Notes under the pieces: model-generated
The model's database searches: none
What the model was told of the DNA's origin: nothing
Seen by the model: only the letters and a program-made list of their open reading frames with translations
Assembly (NCBI GenBank): GCA_949130485.1
Contig: OX422189.1
Span: 8,499,220 to 8,563,219 of the forward strand
Direction: 5' to 3'
Source: Agelas oroides
Taxonomy: Eukaryota > Porifera > Demospongiae > Agelasida > Agelasidae
Length of the DNA: 64,000 nucleotides
In this document: positions 23,383 to 34,496 of the stretch, in pieces
Layout: each line of letters starts with the position of its first letter
How positions within the stretch are numbered: the stretch's first letter is position 1
Program-made: the position numbers and the translations under genes

Positions 23383-24278
23383 ATGTCCAGAACCTCCATG
23401 CTAAAGAAAAACACGCACATAAGTGATATGATTTGTACATACTATTAACACTGTTGTTTAGCCAAGTGTAGAATTTTAGTTGAGTTTTAGGCCAGTGGTT
23501 GAATGTTAGTTATAGTTTTGCTCTAACTAACCTCACCAGTGTATACTGAATCATTCTTGGTGATTATACTGCATGATGGTTTCTGTACGATTATTAACAA
23601 ATAAGTCAAAAAATTACATTTACAGAAAAATTCATTTACACTATGAGAAGGTAGATTAGCGGAACATAATTCTACTGTGCGCTAAAAGATTAAGAAGTCT
23701 ATCAGCTTGGATTCCAGGTTTGTCGACCTTGAAAGTCACAGGGTTCTCTGCCACCTTAAAGTTTGTAATGCTGGCTAGAGAGAAAGGAGCATGTTTGGCG
23801 TTCACTCTGTGCACACATGCAGAACAGGGTTTTAGGTTCTAGATCTGTTGACTCAATTATCTCAACATGTGTTGAAAGCCTGTTGAAGTGTTTCTCTCAT
23901 TAATTTTCAGCAACCTCATATTATTGAGAGTCCCTGGATTGGCCTCCGAACCATCCTAGTGAGGGTGGTGGGCAGGTGCAACAGTCCACCATGGTTCACC
24001 AAAAAACTATGTTTGACTGAGTACAGTCAAGCCATATACTGATAGGTAGTTGCATGTATAGTTGAACACTAGTTTCCTGGACTTGCAATTATGGATTGAA
24101 TATGGCAGTACTTTGTATGTAGAAAAAAATCGGAGGGGAAACAGTTGAACATTGATGTGCCAGCCGAAAATAGTGCTCCCCCACTCGACACACAGCTACC
24201 AAAACAGCAGGGAAACACTAAGCATACAAAACTGCTAAATCATCACTGTGATTTACTAAAATTGTCACAACAGTTTAT
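23383..24278. other. R1 3' flank
   Basis: No gene seen. It contains the TCAGCTTGGATTCCAGGTTT repeat shared with 9.7 kb, and a short piece resembling the collagen C-terminal domain (near 23990, CCACCATGGTTCACCAAAA, compare 7167-7180), suggesting relics of an older collagen copy. Confidence 0.55.
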
Positions 24279-25111
24279 CAGTGGCGTAGCCAGGCTGGGG
24301 CACACTAGCCTCGTCCCACCCAAAAATCGGGAAAGGGTTAGGGTTTTGGGTGGGGCGTGGGGCTAGGGGCACACTGGGGCACTAAACATCTCACGTGATG
24401 CACATATATGCGCACTGACACTCCGCGTTGCATTGAACTGAATCGCACGTCGCGTCGTTTCCATGAAGACATGAAATCAGCTCTTTCAGACGATCTAACA
24501 GGAGAATAAACGGGGTAAGAAGCATGTATAAATAACAGTAATGTTATTTATTTACTTCAATTTTTGCCGTGCTACTAATTATGGTGATTTATTGAACAAA
24601 AATTGATACTGTACAATTTTGTACCGGTTCAATGATCTCTTTTATTCAAGTCGGAAGTGCGAAAAAGACCGAAGTTGAGCATGATATTTGTGAAGCTGTT
24701 TCGCACTGTACTTTCATTTTAGAGAAAATTTATGTTTCCAGTGGAGGCTGAAGGTATTGGCTATTGCATGAAGTCTTTTACAATTGGCGCTTTATATACG
24801 AACATTGAAAAATAAAAGAACATACACCCATGTTGTAGCTTACTGAAAACAATATTACACGAACATCTACGAGCTCCGCCCTGTTATCTATGCTCGTACG
24901 CTCACCATACGTGCGAGTTTGCCGTAAGTGACTTACACTGCACTACCATATGGCCTCAGAACCCAACCTGGGAGCCGGGCTGTGAAATTCCAAGTGGGTG
25001 CACCCCCACCTCTCCCTAAATGCTTCTGCACTTAATTCGCGCAGAAATTCGCACAAACGTAGTGTGCCCATGCTGTGCCCTAGCATCGGCGATGTCATGG
25101 CTACGCCACTG
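24279..25111. mobile_element. 833-bp hAT-like non-autonomous transposon, copy A
   Basis: Termini CAGTGGCGTAGCCA and its reverse complement GGCTACGCCACTG form short TIRs. Flanks CAGTTTAT (24271-24278) and CAATTTAT (25112-25119) make an 8-bp target duplication with one mismatch, as in hAT elements. The related site near 42915 (CACAACAATTTGG) lacks the insert. No transposase frame. An internal foldback lies at 24307-24366. Confidence 0.8.
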
Positions 25112-25257
25112 CAATTTATTAAAGTGAAACCATAACAAGGCACACTTCACTAAATCACCATCACATACTATGTAAATCGCAAGGACAATTGGCACAGGAT
25201 TTATACATGCTATAAATTGTTACTAAGTAATTGAAAATTGTATGTACACAAGCTCAT

Positions 25258-25478
25258 GAAACTTTTATCCCCACAGCTCATGGTCTGTCAATTGGACCAC
25301 AGTTTTACTACAGTTTACATAAAGAGAAGTCATATAGTGTAACCGTATTGCAACCACAACTCATAGCTCTGAACCAGTGGCGTGACCATCAGCAGTACAA
25401 CTGATTGGAGAACTGCGATAAGACTTTGTCTGTCAGTTGTTGTGTGGTAGTTGTGCAAGTTAGTCGACTTCAACCAGC
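25258..25478 (+). promoter_or_regulatory. Conserved 5' flank of R2 (class A)
   Basis: Same block as upstream of R1, R5 and R6, ending about 20 bp before the ATG with TGTGTGGTAGTTGTGCAA. Conservation is seen; promoter activity is inferred. Confidence 0.45.
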
Positions 25479-28148
25479 ATGGCCTGGAAACAGCTTGCTG
25501 CCTTCATCCTCTCTCTCACTCATTTCTTCATCTTGTCATCTTGTGCAGTCCAGTTCCACTACAATACTCGTCCTGAAACTGTTCTCACTGCAGATGACGG
25601 TACTAGGATACGTGGTTTTTACAATCACAATGGTGACATTATTCTAGGAGGGCTGTTTCCAGTTCACACCTCTGTCCCTGGATCTGATGGAGGAAGGTGT
25701 GCAGATGGACTATCAAACAAAGGTATACAGACACTTGAAGCTATGCTATATGCTATAGATGCCATCAACAGTGATCCTGATCTACTCCCTAATATAACAC
25801 TGGGTTATGATATCAGAGATACTTGTCGGAGTGAGAAGATTGGTCTCGATGAAAGTGCTGATATGGTGCTGGCGAATGATTCGGAAAGTTGCCTTGGAAA
25901 CTCAGAGAGATTCCTGCCTGTTGTCATGGCTGTGATTGGACCATTGGAGAGCCACGTTTCTGTTCCAATAGCCAGTTTCTTTCGCATTTTGCAGATGCCT
26001 CAAGTAAGCTATGCTTCATCCTCAAGTAAACTAAACAACCGCAATACTTATAGTTATTTCTTTCGCACTTACCCTCCCAGTAACAGCCTTGTGCAAGCCA
26101 TGGTTGACATTGTTTTGCAGTACAGTTGGGGTCATGTATCGGTCATATTCTCATATAATCCATTTGGAGAGTCTCTGGTTGCTCATTTCCGCCATCTCGC
26201 TAAAGAAAACCGCATATGCCTCGATCTTGTTGAGCCAATTTACAATGACTTTTCACCACGCGAATACCAAAACCTTGCTAGAGAGCTAATGACATCAAAT
26301 GCCAAAGTTGTGCTCTTATTTACTGTAGCAGACCACACAGACCCCTTCATGAGAGAAATGCAAAATATCTATGACTCCAGTAACAACAAGAGAAGGTTTC
26401 TGTGGATTGCGCCTGGTGTGCAGACTGCTTCCAAATTTAAAGATATCGTAGCTGGGATGTGGGGTGTTGTTCCTTTTTCAAAGGAGGATGATTCTTTCAA
26501 TGGTTACTATTCCCAACATTTTGTAGAATCAAATGTTCGCAATCCTTGGTTTTGGCACTATTATCAAGAACGCTTTGACTGTCTTATTGGAAGGAACTGC
26601 AGCAATGTTAGTATAACGGCACATCCTGATTATCAACAGTATGTACTCGTTCCACTTGTTATTGATGCTGTCTACAGTGCAGCTCATGCAATACACAACA
26701 GTATCATGGATAACTGTCCACAACCACTGGTATGGCATCCAAACAATCACACATGTCGAGGACAAAGCAACACAATAAGTGGAGAAATGTTAGCGACCTA
26801 CCTCTATAATGTTAGCTTCACTAGTCCCACTGGCAATGCTATTCAGTTTGATGAGTCTGGCAACGTTGAGGGTAAATTCAACATACTTAACTATCAAGTG
26901 ATGCAAGCATGTATGGATTGCAACACAACATATCGACTTGTCCAAATAGCTCAATGGGATTCAACAGCTACAGAACGCCTCCATTTCTACTCAAATGAAA
27001 GACCACAATTTGGTATTGATCAATCGGGGGATGTTTTATTTCGTGCTTTTGAATCACAGTGCAAAGAATGTGATCCAGGTTTTATCAAACGTCTGGTTGT
27101 GTCTTCTTGCTGTGGCACCTGTGATCCTTGTCTTGGACCTAACTACACTAACTCCACCTCATCAACAGAATGTCAAATGTGTCCTGACCATATGTGGGGT
27201 AACAATCCTGTAAATGGTAGTACTGGGTGTAAAGATATTGAGGAATCCTATTTGGAACCATTTGATCCATGGGCTATAATACTAATGATCATAGCCATAA
27301 TTGGATTACTAGCAACAACATTTGTGTGTGCTGTCTTCATTTGGTTCTGGAACACACCGATTGTCAAGTCGTCAGGACGAGAACAGATGATGCTACTTCT
27401 AGCTGGGATAACACTTTGCTTCCTCATAACAATTGTGTACCTTATAAAACCTTCACCAGCTGTGTGCGGTTTTCAAAGGATTGGCTCATGGTTTTGCTTC
27501 TCACTGATCCTGTGTGCTTTGTTTGTGAAATTGGTCAGAATTACTCGTATCTTCATGCAAGGAAAAATCTCTCCTGTTAGGCCCAAGTGTATTGCTCCAG
27601 AACATCAGATTTTGTTCACATTTCTTTTGGTTGGTATACAAATGATATTGGTTGTGATTTCACTATCAGTTGTCCCTCCGAGTGTGTCAAAGACTCTACA
27701 GAAGAACGAAACCAACCAAGACGATTACCCAGTGTTTGTCATCCAGTGCACCTCCCCTCACATTGCCTTAGTGGTTCTACAAATGGTGTACTTCACTGCT
27801 CTCACTATCGCCAGTAATGCACTAGCCATCGTGACGATACAATTCCCTCAGAACTTCAATGAATCAAAATACGTTGCATTCTCTACATTTGCATTGACTC
27901 TAATGTGGATACTCGCCTTCATACCATCTTATATTGCTACAGCCAACACAACCATCCAAACAGCCGTTACCTTACTCACCATCCAGTTGAGTGCTCTGGC
28001 TGTTCTATCATGTCTGTTTGGTCCAAGAGTCTTTATAATGATAGTCTGGCCAAAGCAAAATGTTCAGACATCCACTGCTGTGAAAAGTTCTAGCATACAT
28101 CATGTGGAACGGAGTGAAAAATCAATCAGTGAAATGGAACAAAAATGA
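25479..28148 (+). CDS. R2: mGluR-like class C GPCR (intact)
   Basis: Single-exon frame of 889 residues with the same domain order as R1: signal peptide, Venus flytrap, nine-cysteine domain, seven helices, short tail ending SISEMEQK. Pocket positions differ from R1: the residue equivalent to mGluR1 D318 is glycine (APGVQ) and the Y236 equivalent is phenylalanine (PFGES). Both side-chain-binding basic residues are absent. The domain before the cysteine-rich region has the longer form NYQVMQACMDC shared with R3, R5 and R6. R6 is a near-identical copy that has since acquired a stop codon. Preceded by a class A upstream block and a hAT-like insertion. Confidence 0.93.
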   Translation: MAWKQLAAFILSLTHFFILSSCAVQFHYNTRPETVLTADDGTRIRGFYNHNGDIILGGLFPVHTSVPGSDGGRCADGLSNKGIQTLEAMLYAIDAINSDPDLLPNITLGYDIRDTCRSEKIGLDESADMVLANDSESCLGNSERFLPVVMAVIGPLESHVSVPIASFFRILQMPQVSYASSSSKLNNRNTYSYFFRTYPPSNSLVQAMVDIVLQYSWGHVSVIFSYNPFGESLVAHFRHLAKENRICLDLVEPIYNDFSPREYQNLARELMTSNAKVVLLFTVADHTDPFMREMQNIYDSSNNKRRFLWIAPGVQTASKFKDIVAGMWGVVPFSKEDDSFNGYYSQHFVESNVRNPWFWHYYQERFDCLIGRNCSNVSITAHPDYQQYVLVPLVIDAVYSAAHAIHNSIMDNCPQPLVWHPNNHTCRGQSNTISGEMLATYLYNVSFTSPTGNAIQFDESGNVEGKFNILNYQVMQACMDCNTTYRLVQIAQWDSTATERLHFYSNERPQFGIDQSGDVLFRAFESQCKECDPGFIKRLVVSSCCGTCDPCLGPNYTNSTSSTECQMCPDHMWGNNPVNGSTGCKDIEESYLEPFDPWAIILMIIAIIGLLATTFVCAVFIWFWNTPIVKSSGREQMMLLLAGITLCFLITIVYLIKPSPAVCGFQRIGSWFCFSLILCALFVKLVRITRIFMQGKISPVRPKCIAPEHQILFTFLLVGIQMILVVISLSVVPPSVSKTLQKNETNQDDYPVFVIQCTSPHIALVVLQMVYFTALTIASNALAIVTIQFPQNFNESKYVAFSTFALTLMWILAFIPSYIATANTTIQTAVTLLTIQLSALAVLSCLFGPRVFIMIVWPKQNVQTSTAVKSSSIHHVERSEKSISEMEQK

Positions 28149-29809
28149 TTGCACAGGACATGCTGAAAAGATGTATGTAACTAGCTAATGTGATTTGTAC
28201 ATTAACACTGTTATTTATGTACTTTTAGTTGAGTTTTAGGCCAGAGGTAGTTGTGGTTGTGTATTTTGCCTTAACTAACCACACTACCCTACATTGAATC
28301 ATTATTGAATCATTATTACTATAAAGAACTCAGCCAGTACCATTATTAATAAGTCAATATTGAACAAGTACAGAAGAACAAACACTCCAGAGGTTATTTT
28401 GATGTGGAAATTTGGGTCAGAATAATAACGTTATAACAACTGTTCATATTTGCCCATTTATAAAACTTTATGTGTACACAATACTGTCACTTCACTTGGC
28501 TTACAGATCAACTGGTTTGCCACAACGATGAACCTCAACTGTAGCCAATTCAATGACAGCAAGCCTTAGTGGAGACTGTGGTATGGGTGGTTTGCCTCCC
28601 TACAGAAGGTTCAGTGTATGAGTGCCCTGTGAACTTGGTGTCTGTTGTTACTTCCAACCACACCTACTTGCAGGCTGATTGCTGTAGACATCATCAGATT
28701 TCACACCCAACTGACCCAACTGATCATGAACTGAACAGGTAAATCCTAGCTGTCAGACTGATAAAGTTATAACAACTGTGCTCACCTTCAAACTTGGCCC
28801 TTTGCTAAGCTTTTTCTGTGTACGCAGGACTTCTGACCACATCTGGGTGTAGTAACTAACTTTGTGGTATTACTTCCAACTTTTGATGAACATGTTATCT
28901 TGAATGTGGGTCAAACATCTGATAACACCCTAGTTCAGATATACGTGGCAATCAACTGTGTATGATAAACATCATGACATCTTTTACTAGATCTTAGAGA
29001 AGTAGTTGTGCTAAAAGAAAGGTGACGTGGTTAGCTACTAATTTTCACTAGACAAGTGCCAATTCTCTGTAACTAAATGATTTGCGTGGAATCATGAGCC
29101 CTGTAATGTGGTATTTGAGAGTCACGTTAGTGGTCTGAGGTACAATCGACTGAGGATTGTTTTCGGATGTTTAGTGGTTGACAAAACTTTGTAAAGTTTC
29201 AATAGCACTTTGGAAATCTTCAAGTATAGGCACGTCTATAGAATATAAAGTACCAAAATGTTGGTCTACTGAATTGTCTAATGAAAATTGCAAAAGTGCA
29301 ATTGAATCCTTGTAAACAAAGTGTTGTCACCTACTGCCAATGTCTGAGATCAACAACAAAATAATGTGTGTATATTATAGCTATCAACAAACTGTGTACT
29401 GTTATAGTAACATATTCAAGAAGTAGGTAGGTATGCATCACACCATAAAGCATGAACATTGGGAGACCTCAGATTTAACATTACTCTAAGGTGTTAATGG
29501 TACTACAGTTTACAGGTGTTAATGTCATATCTACAAAGTTGATGCTTCAAGTAATGAACAAACAACTACAAATGTACTTCACTAAGCTACTTGGATGTAA
29601 TGGACATTAATGTTATATATCTGGAATACTGATGTCTGCAAGTTTTGTTTGCCACTATATCATCCTTTTAGATATAACACCAGCATCTGTAAACTGTGTT
29701 CCATAGTATCCAAGGACCTTAGAGAAGTGATTGTGCATAAAGAACTTGTAGACATAAGTTTTTTTTAGCATAAATGTGTCCTTAACATCCAAGAACTGAG
29801 CTTACTAAC
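28149..29809. other. R2 3' flank and R3 5' flank
   Basis: No gene. Most of it is duplicated at 50719-52340. Fragments (for example GATCATGAACTGAACAGG, GCCAATTCTCTGTA) recur downstream of R3 and R7, so receptor spacers share ancestry. A GTAAACTGTGTTCCATAGTA motif at about 29689 resembles the motif upstream of R4, R8 and R9. Confidence 0.6.
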
Positions 29810-32470
29810 ATGGCCTGGAAACAGCAAACTGGTATTGCCTTCATCTCTCTCGCTCATTTCTTCATCTTGTCATCGTATGCAGTCCAATTTCACTATCGCA
29901 CTTCTCCTGAAGCTGTTCTCACTGCTGATGATGGTAGAATACGTGGTTTACAAGATCGCACTTGAGACATCGTTCTAGGAGGGCTGTTTGCAGTTCACAC
30001 ATTTGTCCCTGAATCGGATCATGAACAATGTACAGATGCTGTAAGGGACCAAGGTATACAGACACTTGAAGCCATGCTATATGCCATAGATGCCATCAAC
30101 AGTGACCCTGATCTACTCCCTAATATAACACTGGGTTATGATATTAGAGATACTTGTCGAAGTGAGAAAATTGGTCTCGATGAAAGTGCTGACATGGTGC
30201 TAGGAAATGATTCAGAAAGTTGTCCACTAAAGCTACTGCCTCCTATCATGGCAGTGATTGGACCATTGGAGAGTCATGTTTCCATTCAAGTAGCTAACTT
30301 CTTTCGTATTTTTCAGATGCCGGAAGTAAGCTATGCTTCATCCTCAACTACACTAAATAACCGCAATACTTACAGTTATTTCTTTCGCACTTACCCTGCT
30401 GCTAACAGTCAAGTGCAGGTGATAGTGGACATAATATTGCATTACAAATGGGATCACATATCAGCCGTATTCTCACACAATTCGTATGGCGAATCTCTTA
30501 TTGATCACTTGCGCTATCTTGCTAAACAAAATGACATATGCCTTGATTTTGTTGAACCAATTTACCGTGACTTTACACAACCAAATTACCTCAAAGTTGC
30601 TAAAGAACTAATGACATCATATGCGAAAGTTGTGGTCCTATTTACTATACCAGAACACACAGAGTCCCTTCTGAGAGAATTGCAAGATATCTATGACACC
30701 AGTGAAGATAAAAGGAGGTTTCTGTGGATAGCTAGTTATTCTGTGGAAACTGTTGTGAAATTTAAGGAGATGGTAGCTGGGATGTGGGGTGTTGTTCCTT
30801 TCACAGTGGATGTGTCTTTTGCAAGTTACTATTCTGAACTTTTGGCAGAGTCTAACTTTCGCAATCCTTGGTTTCGGAACTATTATCAAGAATATTTCAA
30901 CTGCTTCATTGGCAGGAACTGCAGCAATCTTAGTGTAGCAGCACATCCTAATTATCAGCAGTTTGTGCTTGTACCACCCGTTATTGATGCCGTCTACAGT
31001 GTAGTGCATGCAATACACAACAGTATCATGGATAACTGTCCAAAACCAGTGGTATGGCATCCAAACAATCGCTCGTGCCAAGGACAAAACAATTCAATAA
31101 GTGGAGAAATGTTAGCAAACTACCTCTATAATGTTAACTTCACTAGTCCTACTGGCAATGCTATACAGTTTGATGAGTCTGGCAATGTTGAAGGTAAATT
31201 TAACATACTTAACTATCAAGTGATGCAAGCATGTTTGGATTGCAACATAACATATCGACTTGTCCAAATAGCTCAATGGGATTCAACAGCTACAGAACGC
31301 CTCCATTTCAACTCAAATGAAAGACCACAGTTTGGTATTGATCCATCGGGGGATGTTTTATTTCGTCCTTTTGAATCACAGTGCAAAGAATGTGATCCAG
31401 GGTTCATCAAACGCCTGGTTGTGTCTTCTTGCTGTGGCACCTGTGATCCTTGTCTTGGACCCAACTACACTAACTCCACCACATTAACACAATGTCAAAT
31501 GTGTCCTGACCATATGTGGGGTAATGATCCCGTAAATGGTAGTACTGGGTGTAAAGACATTGAGGAATCCTATTTGGAACCATCTGATCCATGGGCTATA
31601 ATACTGATGATCATAGCCATAATTGGATTACTAGCAACAGCATTTGTGGTTGGAGTCTTCATTTGGTTCTGGAACACACCAATTGTCAAGTCATCCGGAC
31701 GAGAACAAATGATACTCCTTCTAACTGGGATAACACTTTGCTTTCTCATAACAATTGTATTCCTCATAAAACCTTCACCAGCTGTGTGCGGTCTTCAAAG
31801 GATTGGCTCATGGTTTTCCTTCTCACTGATCCTGTGCGCTTTGCTTGTGAAATTGGTTCGAATTACTCGTATCTTCATGCAAGGAAAAACCTCTCCTGTT
31901 AGACCCAAGTGTATTGCTCCAGAACATCAGATTTTGTTCACATTTCTTTTGGTTGGTATACAAATGTTATTGGTTGTGATTTCACTATCAGTTGTCCCTC
32001 CGAGTGTGACAAAAACGCTACAGAAGAATATAACCAACCAAGATGATTTCCCTGTGTTTATTATCCAGTGCACCTCCCCTCACATTGCCTTAGTGGTTGT
32101 ACAAATGGTGTACTTCACTGCTCTCACTATTGCCAGTAACGCATTAGCCATCATGACGATACAATTCCCTCAGAACTTCAATGAATCAAAATACGTTGCG
32201 TTCTCTACATTCGCATTGACACTAATGTGGATACTCGTCTTCATACCATCTTACATTGCTACAGCCAACACAACCATCCAAACAGCCGTTACCTTACTCA
32301 CCATTCAGTTGAGTGCTCTGGCTGTTCTATTGTGTCTGTTTGGTCCGAGAGTCTTTATAATGATAGTCTGGCCAAAGCGAAATGTTCAGACATCCACTGC
32401 TGTGAAAAGTTCTAGTATACACCATGCAGAACGGAGTGAAAAATCAATCAGTGAAATGGAACAAAAATGA
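29810..32470 (+). pseudogene. R3: mGluR-like class C GPCR (one early TGA)
   Basis: The frame from ATG 29810 to TGA at 32468-32470 (886 sense codons plus the interior stop) is open except for TGA at 29963-29965, codon 52, between the signal peptide and the first flytrap strand. Paralogs have a glycine or alanine codon there. The next in-frame ATG (30074) would lack the signal peptide and the start of the flytrap fold. The rest is well preserved: nine cysteines, FNESK and the terminal tail are all present. R3 keeps a tyrosine at the Y236-equivalent position (SYGES), unlike R1, R2 and R5. It is probably a young pseudogene; a null allele or a sequence error is possible. Confidence 0.82.
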
Positions 32471-33131
32471 ATGCACACGAAATGCTAAAAAGACGCATGT
32501 AACTAGCTAATGTGATTTCTACACTATTAACGCTGTTATTTAACTTTTAGCTGAGTTTTAGGCCAGAGGTAGTTGTGACTCAATTTTAGTTACAATTTTG
32601 CCCTAACTAACCACACTACTCTACAGTGAATCACTATGCAGATACTATAAAGAACTCAGTACCATTATTAATAAGTCAAACCATTACAGAAGAATTCTGA
32701 AGTTAGTGACAATATGAGGAGATAGATTAGCAGAACTCAATTCTACTAGCTTGAAAATTCTGAAAATGTACAAATGCACTCAAGAACAAGCACTCTAGAA
32801 AACCTTATGGCAAATTTGGTGTGTGAGTTTGTGTTAGATTGACAGCAACTGCACTCACATTCAAATATTGCTATTTACAAAGCTTTGTCTGTTGTTACTG
32901 CCATTCACAGCTACAATGGGAAGCAGTACTAATTAAGTATCAACCCTCGAGATAGCCAGATGTTCTTTTATAGATGAGGGTCAAATGTCTGGTAAAACCC
33001 TGTCTGCAATCAACTGTGTACCATAAACCCCAGGAAATCATTGAATGCTAATGCCAGTTAATAGAAAAGCAAAGAGAGAGGTTGATGTGCTTACTGGTTT
33101 TAACTAGACAAGCTAGTGCCAATTCTCTGTA
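32471..33131. other. R3 3' flank
   Basis: No gene. It has degenerate similarity to the R2 3' flank (ACTATAAAGAACTCAG; GCCAATTCTCTGTA at the end, which is the target of the next element). Confidence 0.55.
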
Positions 33132-33881
33132 GGTTGTCTACAATCACTGGACGGGACTAGTGAGCTGGACTGGTAGACTCGAGTGGTGTACCATTTGTAC
33201 TAAAATTGACTTTTCTTGACTTTTTTTGACTCAACCCCTTGTAGGACTGTATGACCCCCTGCAGCTTCTCCCTACACGAACTCAGAGCATGTAATACTAC
33301 AGAAACAGTGAAGGTTTGTGTACCCATGCAGTATGCGGTGGCTTTTCCTTCCTACTTTAGCTCTAGTGAGACTATATATCGGCAACCTGACTTCAAGTCT
33401 ATAGTAATGGTCCTAGTCACTAGAGATGAGGTTTGCAGTCCATGATTTAGCTAGTTGTATTCACACAATCATGCAGGAGAGTGTACACCAGCAATCAATC
33501 TGCCAGTATAATAGAGTAACCGTGTCTCATTTCTTCTATGCAAGCAACAAACTCATTGCAAATACTGAATGCATTGAGTGAGACTAGCTACATCTTCACA
33601 TGCTTATGCATTATGTATTGAGTATGTCAAATTATTAGCTCGGTGTGTCAAATTGAGCCTCATACCCAGATTGCTCGTCAATTTTTTTTTATTTTGACAA
33701 GCAGCCTGGGTACAAGGCTATGTCAAAATCAGTCCAGAAGGCTGTGCTATTCAGGTTACTATAATGGATCATGCAACCCTACAGGTGAGTGAGTCCATTA
33801 GGGAGTAAAGAAGTGATTAGTACAAAATAACATCAGTCCACCAGTCAGCTCACTAGTTCAGTCCAGTGAGTGTAGACGGCC
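33132..33881. mobile_element. 750-bp non-autonomous DNA transposon with 9-bp target duplication
   Basis: The left end GGTTGTCTACAATCACTGG pairs with the right end (reverse complement GGCCGTCTACACTCACTGG); TIR similarity runs about 45 bp. TTCTCTGTA flanks it on both sides (33123-33131 and 33882-33890; 8 bp if the boundary is moved one base). The uninterrupted site exists in paralogous spacers (about 29058 and 51615). No transposase; hAT-like by duplication length. A small foldback (33654-33722) sits inside. Confidence 0.82.
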
Positions 33882-34264
33882 TTCTCTGTAACCTACAGCT
33901 AGATGGAAAGTACTGCCTGTGGAATCTTGTGATGTGCTGTCAAGTCACGTTACTGCTCTGAGGTACAGCTTGGATGTTCGCATGGTTGCCAAAACTTTAT
34001 CTGTCTGTTTTAATTGCACTCCAGTTTGGCAATCTTCACCAGGTATAGGTCTGTTGTATTGCTGTGAAGAATGTCGAAGTACAACTGTATTGCTTTATCA
34101 AGATTTCCAAAATGTGATTGAGAGGAACTTGTGTAGTTTATAGAGAACATAAACTGCGTGCTATCACAGTATCACTTAAGGACCTTTGAAAGGTATTTAT
34201 ACATCATACCCTAAACATCAGGAGACCTTAGAAAAACATGTTATCCATTAATATAGCATAATGT

Positions 34265-34450
34265 TCATAAACTGTCTACCATTAACATCAAAGGAAGTAC
34301 ATTACATTAGAGAAACTTCGGATATAGCATTGGCCTGTAAACTGTGGACCATTAACAGCTCAGAGCAGTTGTGCATTATGCTAACAACTTATAGCAATCG
34401 ACTTTAAATTAAAGATAGTATCCGTAAACTGTGTGCCATTAACATACTAG
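34265..34450 (+). promoter_or_regulatory. Reiterated GTAAACTGTG-CCATTAACAT motif upstream of R4 (class B)
   Basis: Three near-copies lie at about 34265-34288, 34335-34358 and 34423-34445. The last reads CCATTAACATACTAG and ends about 50 bp before the R4 ATG. The same CCATTAACATACTAG lies about 50-60 bp before R8 and R9. Conservation in fixed position suggests a core promoter or initiator; this is inference. Confidence 0.45.
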
Positions 34451-34496
34451 GATTTTATGATAGTGCTTATAGTTGTGTGCACTACTTGGCTTCAGC

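Larger units (their letters stand above)
22713..29765. repeat. Segmental duplication, copy A (about 7 kb)
   Basis: From the transmembrane region of R1 through R2 and its 3' flank, the sequence recurs at 45283-52340. The offset is exactly 22,570 through at least 28,200, after which small indels appear. R1 and R5 differ clearly just upstream of the block. The copies part at about 29766/52341: copy A continues into R3, copy B into the R7 stub. Confidence 0.95.

Noticed and set aside
24943-25143. Short minus-strand frame in the hAT-like element (also at 20121 and 47513)
   Set aside because: Only 66-69 codons, no domain, and it crosses the element terminus; not a transposase.
6382-29965. Recoding of TGA (selenocysteine or readthrough) in collagen copy 1 and R3
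   Set aside because: Paralogs carry ordinary glycine or alanine there, the positions have no redox role, and R6 shows an equivalent TAG; mutation is simpler. No SECIS-like element was recognised, though I could not fold the 3' regions.
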